Below, piece by piece: positions 28,709 through 36,618 of a DNA stretch of 64,000 nt (positions are counted from its first letter, which is position 1; each line of letters opens with the position of its first letter). The notes under the pieces are model-generated. The model was given only the letters and a program-made list of their open reading frames with translations, had not been told where the DNA came from and made no database searches. The position numbers were made by a program, and so were the translations under genes. The stretch comes from Comamonadaceae bacterium. GTDB lineage: Bacteria; Pseudomonadota; Gammaproteobacteria; Burkholderiales; Burkholderiaceae_C. The stretch lies in NCBI GenBank assembly GCA_947454955.1, contig CANGLW010000004.1, forward strand, positions 1-64,000, given 5' to 3'.

Positions 28709-29686
28709 ATGAATCAAAAACGCATCACCTTGATAGCCCTGGCGCTGGGCCTGCTGGGTGCGCAAACGCTGGCACAAGCGCAGGACTACCCCAACCGCAC
28801 CATCAAGTTGGTGGTGGCTTATGCAGCGGGTGGTCCGACCGATGTGATCGCGCGCATCGTCGCGCAAGAACTCACCCCCATGCTGGGCCAATCGGTGGTG
28901 GTGGAAAACCGCACCGGGGCCAACGGCAACATTGGCAATGAAAGCGTGGCTCAGGCGCCAGCCGATGGTTACACCATCTTGGTCAACACCTTGTCGCTCA
29001 ATGTGAACCCGTTGCTCAACCCAGCGCGTGTGAAGTACAACCCCAGCAAAGATTTCACACCCATCAACCTGGCGGTGGTCTTACCGCAGTACCTGGTGGT
29101 GGGTAACGACTCGCCCATCAAAACCGTGGCTGATTTGGTGAACAAAGCCAAGGCCACGCCTGGCGCGGTGAACTACGGCTCGGCCGGTCACGGAGGCTCG
29201 GCGCATTTGTCAGCCGCCTTGCTCGCGCAACGTTCGGGCACGCAGATGACCAACGTGCCCTTTCGCGGCAACGGCCCGGCGCTGACCGAGGTGATGGCCG
29301 GCCGTGTGGATTTCATTTTTTACCCCATGATTGGCGTGGCCGACTTTGTGGCGCAAAACCGCTTACGCATCGTGGCAGTGACCACACCCAAGCGCCACCC
29401 CGACACGCCCAATGTGCCCACCATGGCCGAGTCGGGCTACCCTGGCTTTGAAGAATATGTGGGGCCCGTGGGTTTTGTGGCCCCGGCTGGCACACCCGCG
29501 GCCGTGGTGCAAAAACTCAACACCGCCATCAGCACCGTGCTGGCCAAACCAGCCATCAAACAAAAGCTCAGCGGCCTGGGCGCTGATGTGGTGAGCCTGG
29601 GGCCCAACGAGTACCGTACCTGGCTCACGCAAGACCATGACCGCTGGGCGCAGCTGATCAAGCAAGCGAACATCAAAGACGAGTGA
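28709..29686 (+). CDS. Bug family (TctC-like) periplasmic solute-binding protein
   Basis: A 325-residue periplasmic protein with a clear signal peptide (MNQKRITLIALALGLLGAQ, cleavage near AQA-Q). Bug hallmarks follow: DYPNRTIKLVVAYAAGGPTDVIARI and VVENRTGANGNIGNESVAQAPADGYT. Burkholderiales carry many orphan Bug proteins that bind carboxylates, amino acids or nicotinate; some serve TctAB transporters encoded elsewhere. No tctAB genes are seen here. Its 4-bp overlap with a possible GTG start and tight spacing link it to the maleylacetate-reductase-like gene. Confidence 0.93.
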   Translation: MNQKRITLIALALGLLGAQTLAQAQDYPNRTIKLVVAYAAGGPTDVIARIVAQELTPMLGQSVVVENRTGANGNIGNESVAQAPADGYTILVNTLSLNVNPLLNPARVKYNPSKDFTPINLAVVLPQYLVVGNDSPIKTVADLVNKAKATPGAVNYGSAGHGGSAHLSAALLAQRSGTQMTNVPFRGNGPALTEVMAGRVDFIFYPMIGVADFVAQNRLRIVAVTTPKRHPDTPNVPTMAESGYPGFEEYVGPVGFVAPAGTPAAVVQKLNTAISTVLAKPAIKQKLSGLGADVVSLGPNEYRTWLTQDHDRWAQLIKQANIKDE

Positions 29687-29691
29687 GTGGC

Positions 29692-30849
29692 ATGAAGCCT
29701 GAGGCCTTCATTCAGCGCAGCCCTGCCCTCAAACTCATGGTGCGTGAGGGGGTGCTGTCTGCACTGCCCGATGAACTCTCGCTGCTCGGCGTTCAGCGCC
29801 CCTTGGTGCTGAGCAGCCGCAGCACCCGGCAATCTGCACAGTACGCCGAACTCATGCAGGTCTTGAGCGGCTTGCCCGTGATGCAAGCCGAGCCTGTGCC
29901 AGCCCATTCATCAGTTGCGCTGGTGGAGCAACTGGTCGTTCAAGCCCGAAGCGCAGGCATCGACGGCTTGATTGCCCTGGGTGGGGGCAGCGTATCCGAC
30001 ACCGCCAAGGCGGTGGCCTTGTTGTTGGCCGAAGGTGGTCGACTGGCCGACCATGCCAGCCGCTTCACCCCACCGGCCACCTTGCACATCCCCGTGCTGC
30101 GGCAACCCAAACTGCCGGTGGTGGCCATCCCCACCACCGCATCAGGCGCGGAGGTCACGCCCAGCTTGGGCGTGCGCGATGACACCGGGCGCAAGCTCTT
30201 GTTCAGCGATGTGCAACTGGCCAGCCGCCTGGTGTTGATCGACCCGGTGGCCAATGTGCACGTGCCCTCTGCGCTCATGCTGTCGACCGGCATGAACGGC
30301 TTGGCGCATTGCATCGAAGGCTTGTATTCCATGGAGCGCGCGCCTTTGGCTCGCACCTTGGCTCTGGATGCCATTCCACGATTTTTCACAGCCCTGCCCG
30401 CCGTACAACGCGAACCCAACAACCCAAGCCACCGTCTGGACTTGATGTACGCCGCCCACCTCTCGGGCCTGGTGTTGGTGCATGCGCGCACCTGCTTGCA
30501 CCACGCCATGTGTCACGCCATCGGCTCGGTGAGCGGGGTGGGTCATGGCGATGCCAACAGCGTCATGCTGCCGCATGTGCTGGCCTTCCATGCTGAGCAA
30601 ACAGCAGACGCCTTGGCGCTGGCGGCACGCACCATCGATGCGGGTCACACGGCTACAGACTTCATTGCTGCGCTCCGAAATTTGCAGCACATCACCCAGG
30701 CACCATCCAGGCTGCGGGATATTGGCGTCCCTCATGCCGACCTCGACCGCATAGCCACCAAAACCATGGGTGAGCGCGGTTTGTATTTCAACCCCCGGCC
30801 TGTGCGCGATGTGGCCGAGATCCGCGCGCTGCTGGAAGCGGCTTACTGA
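29692..30849 (+). CDS. iron-containing alcohol dehydrogenase, maleylacetate reductase-like
   Basis: A 385-residue Fe-type dehydrogenase. The NAD-binding LIALGGGSVSDTAKAVA and the metal-binding block with HCIEGLYS and LHHAMCHAIGSVSGVGHGDANSVMLPHVL are visible; the HH-x-CH pattern resembles maleylacetate reductases (MacA/TfdF). These reduce maleylacetate to 3-oxoadipate in chloro- and hydroxyaromatic degradation. General Fe-ADH activity on an aldehyde is the alternative. The ATG at 29692 is preferred; a GTG at 29683 overlapping the previous stop is possible. The following TfdA-like dioxygenase and FAH hydrolase support an aromatic or ether catabolic setting. Confidence 0.85.
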   Translation: MKPEAFIQRSPALKLMVREGVLSALPDELSLLGVQRPLVLSSRSTRQSAQYAELMQVLSGLPVMQAEPVPAHSSVALVEQLVVQARSAGIDGLIALGGGSVSDTAKAVALLLAEGGRLADHASRFTPPATLHIPVLRQPKLPVVAIPTTASGAEVTPSLGVRDDTGRKLLFSDVQLASRLVLIDPVANVHVPSALMLSTGMNGLAHCIEGLYSMERAPLARTLALDAIPRFFTALPAVQREPNNPSHRLDLMYAAHLSGLVLVHARTCLHHAMCHAIGSVSGVGHGDANSVMLPHVLAFHAEQTADALALAARTIDAGHTATDFIAALRNLQHITQAPSRLRDIGVPHADLDRIATKTMGERGLYFNPRPVRDVAEIRALLEAAY

Positions 30850-30868
30850 GTTTTTGAAGGAGCATCAC

Positions 30869-31786
30869 ATGCCCATGCACATCATTCCCGGCACCGGCTC
30901 GCTGGGCGCGCGCGTCGAAGGTTTGGATTTATCGCAACCCTTGTCAGACGAAACCTTGGCTGAACTCATCCAAGCCTTGGGCCGACACGGGGTTCTCAAA
31001 TACCCCAAACAAAAACTCACTGCCGCGCAGCTCAAAGCGTTTTCGGAACGCTTTGGCGAGCTTGAAGTGAACGTGGCCAATGCCTACCAAGAGCCCGGTA
31101 TGCCTGAGGTGATGATCCTCTCCAACATCGTGGAAAACGGCAAACCCTTAGGCCTGGCCGATGCGGGCCAGGACTGGCACACCGACATGTCCTACAACCG
31201 CATGATTGCCTTCACCAACGTGCTCTACGGCGTGCAAATTCCGCATCGCGATGGCAAACCCTTGGGTAACACCGAGTTTTGCAACATGCACGCCGCTTAC
31301 GAGGGCTTGCCCGAGATGTGGAAGCAACGCTTAGAGGGCATGACAGCCACGCATGACTTCAACAAATTTTGGGAGATGATGCGCCGCGAAAAAGGCAGCA
31401 CCCGCCCGCCGCTCACCGAGGCACAACGCGCCGCCAAGCCTCCTGTCTCGCACCCTGTGTTCATGGTGCACCCCATCACCGGCAAGCGCGTGTTGTATGC
31501 CAATCCGGGCTATGCCATTCGCATCAATGAGATGAGCCAGGAAGAGAGCGATGACGCGCTGGCGTTCTTGTTTGCGCACCAACTCAAAGCTGAGTACCGC
31601 TATGCGAATTTGTGGGAAGTAGGTGATGTGCTGATGTGGGACAACATGGGCACCATCCATAACGCGGTGGCCGATTACTTACCCAGTGAACCGCGCTACA
31701 TCAAACGCTGCCAAGTGGCGGCCACGCGCTTCTTCCATGCAGATGGCACACCGCGCGCCTCAAACCAGGCCTTGGTGAGCGCATGA
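30869..31786 (+). CDS. TauD/TfdA family Fe(II)/2-oxoglutarate dioxygenase
   Basis: A 305-residue non-heme iron dioxygenase. The 2-His-1-Asp facial triad is visible: WHTDMSYN (His104, Asp106) and MGTIHNAV (His264), with the 2-oxoglutarate-binding Arg probably in PRYIKR about 11 residues later. Members cleave taurine, 2,4-D and other ethers, sulfonates or quaternary amines by hydroxylation. The ATG at 30869 has a GAAGGAG ribosome-binding site. The maleylacetate-reductase-like gene upstream recalls the tfd logic, but no chlorocatechol genes are present in the window, so 2,4-D specificity is not claimed. The start of the FAH gene overlaps its stop. Confidence 0.92.
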   Translation: MPMHIIPGTGSLGARVEGLDLSQPLSDETLAELIQALGRHGVLKYPKQKLTAAQLKAFSERFGELEVNVANAYQEPGMPEVMILSNIVENGKPLGLADAGQDWHTDMSYNRMIAFTNVLYGVQIPHRDGKPLGNTEFCNMHAAYEGLPEMWKQRLEGMTATHDFNKFWEMMRREKGSTRPPLTEAQRAAKPPVSHPVFMVHPITGKRVLYANPGYAIRINEMSQEESDDALAFLFAHQLKAEYRYANLWEVGDVLMWDNMGTIHNAVADYLPSEPRYIKRCQVAATRFFHADGTPRASNQALVSA

Positions 31787-32703
31787 AACTCTTGAGCTTT
31801 GATCAGGGCCAAAGCCCGCGGCGCTTGGGTGTTTTGCAAGGCGATCAGGTGGTGGACATTGACGACCTGGTGCGCCAAGCTGAGCTGAGCAGCGCGCAAG
31901 CGCAGGCATTGCAAAGCGCAGGTGTTGAGCCCTCAGCTGGTGGCTTGCTGCGTTACTTGCAACTGGGTTCAAGGCATGCGGCTTTGAACGCAGCCATACA
32001 GGCAAGGCTGCAAAGCCAGACACACCGTGTGGCCTTGTCGGCAGTGACCCTGCGCGCGCCTCTGAGCCGCCCGGGCAAGATCGTCGCGGTGGGCCGCAAC
32101 TATGCAGACCACGCCAAAGAAACCGGTGTGGCACCTTTTGAAAAACCGCGCATCATTTTCAAAGTGCCTTCGTCCATCGCCGACCCTGGGGCCGCGATAC
32201 CCAAGCCAGCGCATGTTCAAAAAATGGATTTTGAGGTGGAGTTGGCCGTGGTCATGGGCGCTTTTGCCAGCCACGTCACACATGACGATGCGCTGGGGGT
32301 GGTGGCAGGCTACACCGTGCTCAACGACTTGAGCGCGCGCGAGTTTCAGTTTGACATCTCGCCACCGCAAACCACCTTTGCCAAAAGCATCGATGGCTTT
32401 TGTCCGCTCGGGCCGTGGATGGTCACAGCCGATGAGATCTCAGACCCACAAGATCTGTGGGTACGTACTTGGCTCAACGGGCAGCAAATGCAAGAAGGTC
32501 ATACCGCAGACATGCTGTTCACCGTGCGCGATTTGATTGCCTATGTGAGCCAATACATGACCCTGGAGCCTGGTGACATTCTGGCCACCGGCACACCGGC
32601 AGGCATCGGCGCATTTCGCCACCCCCCGGTGTGGCTGGAAAGCGGCGATGTGCTGCGCATGGAAGTGACCGGGGTGGGCGTGTTGGAAAACCGCATCGTG
32701 TAA
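31783..32703 (+). CDS. fumarylacetoacetate hydrolase (FAH) family protein
   Basis: A 306-residue FAH-fold hydrolase or decarboxylase acting on 2-oxo acid C-C bonds. The C-terminal core is plain: KIVAVGRNYADHAKE, then the metal-ligand Glu residues in FEVELAVVMG, followed by YTVLNDLSAREFQ and GDILATGTPAGIG. The N-terminal 90 residues match the extra domain of larger members. Substrates range from fumarylpyruvate to 2-hydroxyhepta-2,4-diene-1,7-dioate. Its start overlaps the dioxygenase stop by 4 bp, indicating translational coupling and a shared pathway. Confidence 0.92.
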   Translation: MKLLSFDQGQSPRRLGVLQGDQVVDIDDLVRQAELSSAQAQALQSAGVEPSAGGLLRYLQLGSRHAALNAAIQARLQSQTHRVALSAVTLRAPLSRPGKIVAVGRNYADHAKETGVAPFEKPRIIFKVPSSIADPGAAIPKPAHVQKMDFEVELAVVMGAFASHVTHDDALGVVAGYTVLNDLSAREFQFDISPPQTTFAKSIDGFCPLGPWMVTADEISDPQDLWVRTWLNGQQMQEGHTADMLFTVRDLIAYVSQYMTLEPGDILATGTPAGIGAFRHPPVWLESGDVLRMEVTGVGVLENRIV

Positions 32704-32734
32704 ACTCACAGCGACATGACCCTGACGCGCTGCC

Positions 32735-33358
32735 ATGTACAACCCGCCGCACTTCGCCATCACCGACACCGCTGAGCTGCACCGCATCATCGAGAGTTAC
32801 CCGCTAGGCACCTTGGTGTCGCACTTTGACGGGCTCGATGCCAACCACCTGCCGTTTGAATTTGACCCCAAGCGTGGCGAGTTCGGCACCCTCACGGCCC
32901 ATGTGGCGCGCGCCAACCCGATATGCCAAGTCGCTGCACAGGGCGGTGATGTGATGGTGATTTTTCGTGGGGCTGAGGGTTACATCTCGCCCAACTGGTA
33001 CCCCAGCAAACACGAGACCCACCGTCTGGTGCCGACCTGGAACTACGAGGTGGTGCACGCCCACGGAACAATCAAGCTGCTCGATGATGAGAGGTTTGTG
33101 CGCGGCGTGGTGGGTCGGCTCACCCGCGAACACGAAGCCACCGAAGCCAAGCCCTGGAAGATGGGCGACTCCGCACCCGAGTACATCAACGGCATGCTGG
33201 CTGCCATTGTGGGTTTGGAAATCACTGTCACCCGCTTGGAAGGCAAAGCCAAGCTGAGCCAGAACCGCGAACTGCGCGACCGCCAGGGGGCGGTCAAGGT
33301 GCTACAAGAAAAAGAGCGCGAGGCGCTTGCCAACGCCATGGCCAAACACGCCAAGTAA
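32735..33358 (+). CDS. PaiB-like FMN-binding protein (annotated as negative transcriptional regulator)
   Basis: A 207-residue protein of the PaiB family with a split-barrel FMN-binding fold: MYNPPHFAITDTAELHRII at the start and YISPNWYPSKHETHRLVPTWNYEVVHAHG in the middle. Bacillus PaiB is linked to negative control of sporulation and protease genes; in proteobacteria the function is unknown and an FMN-dependent oxidoreductase role is as likely. It is 31 bp after the FAH gene, so it may be the last gene of the catabolic operon. Confidence 0.9.
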   Translation: MYNPPHFAITDTAELHRIIESYPLGTLVSHFDGLDANHLPFEFDPKRGEFGTLTAHVARANPICQVAAQGGDVMVIFRGAEGYISPNWYPSKHETHRLVPTWNYEVVHAHGTIKLLDDERFVRGVVGRLTREHEATEAKPWKMGDSAPEYINGMLAAIVGLEITVTRLEGKAKLSQNRELRDRQGAVKVLQEKEREALANAMAKHAK

Positions 33359-33379
33359 ATCTGCCTCAATTTCAACTTA

Positions 33380-33393
33380 GTGCGTTGACGCAC
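33380..33393. promoter_or_regulatory. palindrome in front of the Crp/Fnr-family gene
   Basis: GTGCGT-TG-ACGCAC, a perfect 14-bp palindrome about 67 bp upstream of the regulator start. It lies just before TTGACA-like hexamers (about 33411 and 33439) and is a candidate operator for autoregulation. Confidence 0.4.
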
Positions 33394-33459
33394 ACACTTG
33401 TTCAATCTTGACAAAGCTCAAGCGTTAAACCGCAAAGCTTGACATAAGCTTCGAGGGAC

Positions 33460-34167
33460 ATGAACCCGAGAAGCAACACGCTGCTGTCCAACCTTCCACA
33501 GGCTGAGTACGAACGGCTGGTGGCGCGCATGTCGTTGGTGTCGCTCTCGCGAGGCCAAACCTTGTTGCGGGTTGGTGAATCGCAGGAACAGATTTACTTT
33601 CCTGTGGGCGCCGTCATCTCGGTGATGACCGACATGCCCCACGGTAAATCTGTAGAAATTTGCATGCTCGGCAAGGCTTGTGTGGTGTGCGTTGGCGTCA
33701 TGGGCGAACCCAGCGCCTATCGTCTGGTTGTGAGAACCTCAGGCTTGGCTTACAAGATATCGGTTGCACATCTGCTCTTGGTGCGCGATGACTGCCCCGC
33801 CTATAACCAAGCCATCAATCAAGCGTTTCGGCTGATGATGCTCCACCTGGGACAAGCGGCATACTGCCTCAAAGAGCACCCCATGGAGCAACAGGTCATA
33901 CGCTGGTTGCTGTTAACGCTGGACAACAGCATGGGCACGCAAATTGACATCACCCACCAGGAGCTCTCCAACATCCTGAATTTCAGGCGCGAAGGCGTGA
34001 GCCTGACCCTGCAAAAACTCAGCAAGTTGGGTTATGTGGATTGCCAGCGCGGGGTGATTGAAGTCATCGACCGCGCGGGCCTGGAAACAGCGTCTTGCGA
34101 TTGCTACTGGACTGGACTGGCGCAAAGTCGACCGCTGTTCACCAAGCTGATCTCCAGCTCGCCTTGA
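33460..34167 (+). CDS. Crp/Fnr family transcriptional regulator
   Basis: A 235-residue regulator with a cyclic-nucleotide-binding-like beta-barrel (residues about 20-120, with YFPVGAVISVMTDMPHGKSVEICMLG) and a C-terminal Crp-type helix-turn-helix (THQELSNILNFRREGVSLTLQKLSKLGYV). It lacks the four-cysteine pattern at the N-terminus needed for an FNR iron-sulfur cluster, so it should not sense oxygen in that way. It resembles the many NRREGVS-type Crp/Fnr proteins of Burkholderiales whose ligands are unknown. It is monocistronic and ends one base from the convergent binding-protein gene. Confidence 0.9.
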   Translation: MNPRSNTLLSNLPQAEYERLVARMSLVSLSRGQTLLRVGESQEQIYFPVGAVISVMTDMPHGKSVEICMLGKACVVCVGVMGEPSAYRLVVRTSGLAYKISVAHLLLVRDDCPAYNQAINQAFRLMMLHLGQAAYCLKEHPMEQQVIRWLLLTLDNSMGTQIDITHQELSNILNFRREGVSLTLQKLSKLGYVDCQRGVIEVIDRAGLETASCDCYWTGLAQSRPLFTKLISSSP

Positions 34168-34168
34168 A

Positions 34169-34960
34169 TCAGTTCGGCGCCACCTGCAAGGTGTTCAAGC
34201 CGGCGTCATCGAAAGCACGACGCACGATGCCATGGGTCTTGGCCTTGTTCACAAAACGTGTGACCACCTCCAAGGCTGCGGGATGGTTTTTCTGCATCGC
34301 AATGGCCACGCCAGTCACCTGAAACGCACCGGGCAGAATGCGCGAGCCTGGTAACTCTTTTTGCAGCGGTGGCAAGGAGTCCTGGGTCAGCGCAAAGGCC
34401 TGCGCCTGACCCGCCTTCATCAGGCCCATGGCTTCATCGATCGATTTGGCCGCGATGATCTTGGCCGAGCTCGCACTGCGCGTGGCCGCACGAATGGTGG
34501 TGGAGCCCGCGATGCCCACCACGGTCACATCAGGGCGGTTCACTTCAGCAATCGTTTGAATGGTCGATGAAGCTGCGGCCAAAAACGTGCTTTCAATCAC
34601 GAAGTAAGGCGGGCTGAAGTCCAGTCGCTTGCGCCGCTCGTCATCAGCGGGCATGAAGCCCACATCAATTTTTCCGGCCTCACAGGCTTCGGTCAGCTCT
34701 GCGGTGGTGGCTGTGACGAACAACTCAACAGGCACACCCAACTCTTGTGCCAAGGCTTTGCCGATATCCACCGCCACGCCGCGCGCTTCACCCGCGCTGT
34801 CTTTGGTGACAAAGATCGGTGTGGGTTTGGGTGCATATGCCACTCCTACGCGCAGCTTGCCAGTGGGTATGAGTTCTTTTTTCCAGTCGCCGTCTGCGGC
34901 CATGAGGGGTGCTCCTAAACAAAGCGTGGCTGAACAAATGAAGCGCTTGATCCATGACAT
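34169..34960 (-). CDS. amino-acid-type periplasmic solute-binding protein (SBP family 3)
   Basis: A 263-residue periplasmic binding protein. The signal peptide starts MSWIKRFICSATLCLGAPLMAA with cleavage after MAA. The mature part has GKLRVGVAYAPKPTPIFVTKD and GVAVDIGKALAQELGVPVELF, and then CEAGKIDVGFMPADDERRKRLDFSPPYFVIES, which matches family 3 (ArtJ/GlnH type). No permease or ATPase genes are adjacent, so its partner transporter is unknown. The longer frame upstream (to 35065) lacks a sensible signal peptide and was not used. Confidence 0.88.
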   Translation of the reverse strand: MSWIKRFICSATLCLGAPLMAADGDWKKELIPTGKLRVGVAYAPKPTPIFVTKDSAGEARGVAVDIGKALAQELGVPVELFVTATTAELTEACEAGKIDVGFMPADDERRKRLDFSPPYFVIESTFLAAASSTIQTIAEVNRPDVTVVGIAGSTTIRAATRSASSAKIIAAKSIDEAMGLMKAGQAQAFALTQDSLPPLQKELPGSRILPGAFQVTGVAIAMQKNHPAALEVVTRFVNKAKTHGIVRRAFDDAGLNTLQVAPN

Positions 34961-35037
34961 CGTGAGTCTCCTGAGTTTGGCCCATCGTATCGGGCCACGC
35001 ACAGACTGACAAGCACACACGCAGACGATACCCCATG

Positions 35038-35073
35038 AAAAAACCCTTTGCGCCGCGCGGCACAAAGGGTTTT
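35038..35073 (-). terminator. strong intrinsic terminator of the lysine-rich protein gene
   Basis: The arms AAAACCCTTTG and CAAAGGGTTTT pair over 11 bp (35040-35050 with 35063-35073) around a GC-rich 12-nt loop that can pair internally. On the minus strand it is followed by six T residues. It lies about 20 bp after the stop of the 35093-36025 gene. On the plus strand it ends in TTTTG, so it may work weakly both ways. Confidence 0.8.
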
Positions 35074-35092
35074 GATGGGGCTAGAACGCGGG

Positions 35093-36025
35093 TCAGGCGT
35101 GCCAAGCCGTGTCGTGGTGCTGCACTTGACCGGTCAACTCGATGCTCGCCTCGCCATGCGCTTGCCATGCTGTGTGGTGAGCCGGCTGATACGACGCGGG
35201 CTCTTGCCATGTGTTGTGCTGATAAGCAGCATGGTCTTCATTTTGGTTGTGGCCTTGGTTGTGACTGTGGCCTTCGAACTTGTGTTTGAGTTGGCCCAGC
35301 TCCAGGGTGTCACCGCCCTTGTGGTAGGCACCTTCTTTCCAATCAGCGGCTTCATCTTTGTCAGCCTTGTCAAAGCCTTTGTGCTCTTTGCCGTGGTACT
35401 CCTGGTCTTGGAATTCTTTGCCCTGGTACTGGCCTTTGTCAGCCTCCCAAGGTTGGGGCTTGATGGCATGTGCGCCCACTTTGATGTCTTTGACCAAATC
35501 AAGCGAAGCACCCGCGATCACCTTCAAGGTTTCTTTGATGGGTGTGAGCACCTTCTCTTCAACCTGCGCTTTCACCTCGGCTTTAATGTCTGATTTGATG
35601 TCGACCTTCACGTCTGCCTTCACAACAGCTTTGATGTCCGTCTTCACGTCGGTCTTGAGGTCCGGCTTAACGAGGGTCACCACTTTGTCTTGTGCATAGG
35701 CTTTCACTTCAGCCTTGATGGGCGTGGTGATGATCTCTTTGAGCTTGACTTCAGCTTGTGCCTTCACATCCAAGATGGCTTTGACGGTTTCCTTGAGAAC
35801 AGGTGTGTACGTCTTGTCTTGAGCAGGGGCGTGAGTCTTCTCTTGCACGGCCGCTTTCACCTCAACCTTGATGGGTGCTTTGACATCCACCTTGGAAGTG
35901 GTTTGGGCGTTGGCTTGACCTTTGAGGTTCAAGTTGGCCAACACAGGGGCCTTGATATTCAGGCCGAGGTTGGCCTTGAGGTTAGCGGAAGCAGACAGAG
36001 CAGAAAACAAAGAAGCTTGTGACAT
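35093..36025 (-). CDS. unrecognised lysine-rich tetrapeptide-repeat protein with His-rich C-terminus
   Basis: A 310-residue protein that I cannot assign to a family. The ATG at 36025 has a GGAG ribosome-binding site six bases upstream. There is no signal peptide and no cysteine. Residues 1-40 are Ala/Asn/Leu-rich (NLKANLGLNIKAP). Residues 45-185 are dominated by an x-[VIL]-K-x pattern; residues 122-153 form eight tandem four-residue units of the kind DVKT, DIKA, DVKV, EVKA. A longer repeat opening with TP(I/V) and then K-E/A-x-V-K occurs at about residues 74, 101 and 161. Residues 190-310 change to a polar tail rich in His, Gln, Glu, Lys, Trp and Tyr (GHSHNQGHNQ), which could bind metal. It is monocistronic with its own terminator and an elaborate leader. 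Confidence 0.8.
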   Translation of the reverse strand: MSQASLFSALSASANLKANLGLNIKAPVLANLNLKGQANAQTTSKVDVKAPIKVEVKAAVQEKTHAPAQDKTYTPVLKETVKAILDVKAQAEVKLKEIITTPIKAEVKAYAQDKVVTLVKPDLKTDVKTDIKAVVKADVKVDIKSDIKAEVKAQVEEKVLTPIKETLKVIAGASLDLVKDIKVGAHAIKPQPWEADKGQYQGKEFQDQEYHGKEHKGFDKADKDEAADWKEGAYHKGGDTLELGQLKHKFEGHSHNQGHNQNEDHAAYQHNTWQEPASYQPAHHTAWQAHGEASIELTGQVQHHDTAWHA

Positions 36026-36037
36026 GATGAACTCCAA

Positions 36038-36113
36038 CGATGTGATTGATTAACTTTTTTAAATTCATCCAAATGAACTTTGGATGACTGAATTCTGAAG
36101 ATTCATCACATCG
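36038..36113. repeat. nested inverted repeats in the leader of the lysine-rich protein gene
   Basis: Outer arms CGATGTGAT (36038-36046) and ATCACATCG (36105-36113) enclose an inner perfect repeat TCATCCAAA (36065-36073), loop TGAAC, TTTGGATGA (36079-36087). The whole element lies 13-88 bp upstream of the ATG at 36025. It could fold as an RNA structure or hold two operator sites. Confidence 0.6.
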
Positions 36114-36261
36114 CTGCCATCGCACAAATGCACTTTTCTCATGGTCACAAGTGCAAGGTTGACATGGTGCTTTTCTGGTGCGTTTGAACTACGCCCTATC
36201 GGTACATCTGTACCAGCTTTGACAACGCCCCTCGAGGTTCACACCCCAACAGGCTGCTTAT

Positions 36262-36618
36262 TCAGACGCAGGGGAACTCAATGGCGATGGCTTCACGCAC
36301 CACGCTGGCAGCGTTGAAGCGATGCAGGTCGGGGCGTCGTTTGAGTTGGTCGAGCACCGCGTTGACCAAGTCAAGCGTGGCCGTGTTGGCCCCCACGCAC
36401 ACCTTGCTGTCTTTGACCAGCGAGAGTGCATCCACGACGCCCATGATGTAATGCCGACCCACCTCGCGAGCCTCAGGTTCGGAGGCAATCAAGCGCAGAT
36501 AAAGGTCACCCGCTGTCAAAAAACGAATGCTGGTTTGAGCTTGCGCAGTCGCTATTAAATTCATAGCTAATGCAGCAATCAATGCGGTACGCAGAATTGC
36601 TTTCAAGGCTGCACTCAC
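36262..36618 (-). CDS. Rap1a/Tai family protein
   Basis: A 118-residue exported protein similar to the Rap1a/Tai immunity family. The GTG at 36618 overlaps the stop of the YhgE gene (GTGA), giving a signal peptide (MSAALKAILRTALIAALAMN.. AQAQ). The family features follow: YLRLIASEP, YIMGVVDALSLVKDSKVCVG with a conserved Cys, and a second Cys at the very end (EFPCV). Rap1a and Tai4 neutralise type VI secretion amidase effectors, but many family members sit outside T6SS loci and no T6SS gene or effector is here. The longer start at 36675 would lie inside the upstream gene. Confidence 0.75.
   Translation of the reverse strand: MSAALKAILRTALIAALAMNLIATAQAQTSIRFLTAGDLYLRLIASEPEAREVGRHYIMGVVDALSLVKDSKVCVGANTATLDLVNAVLDQLKRRPDLHRFNAASVVREAIAIEFPCV

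Noticed and set aside
33460-34167. Crp/Fnr-family protein as the oxygen sensor for the hemB FNR box
   Set aside because: It lacks the N-terminal cysteines needed for an FNR iron-sulfur cluster and lies 29 kb away.
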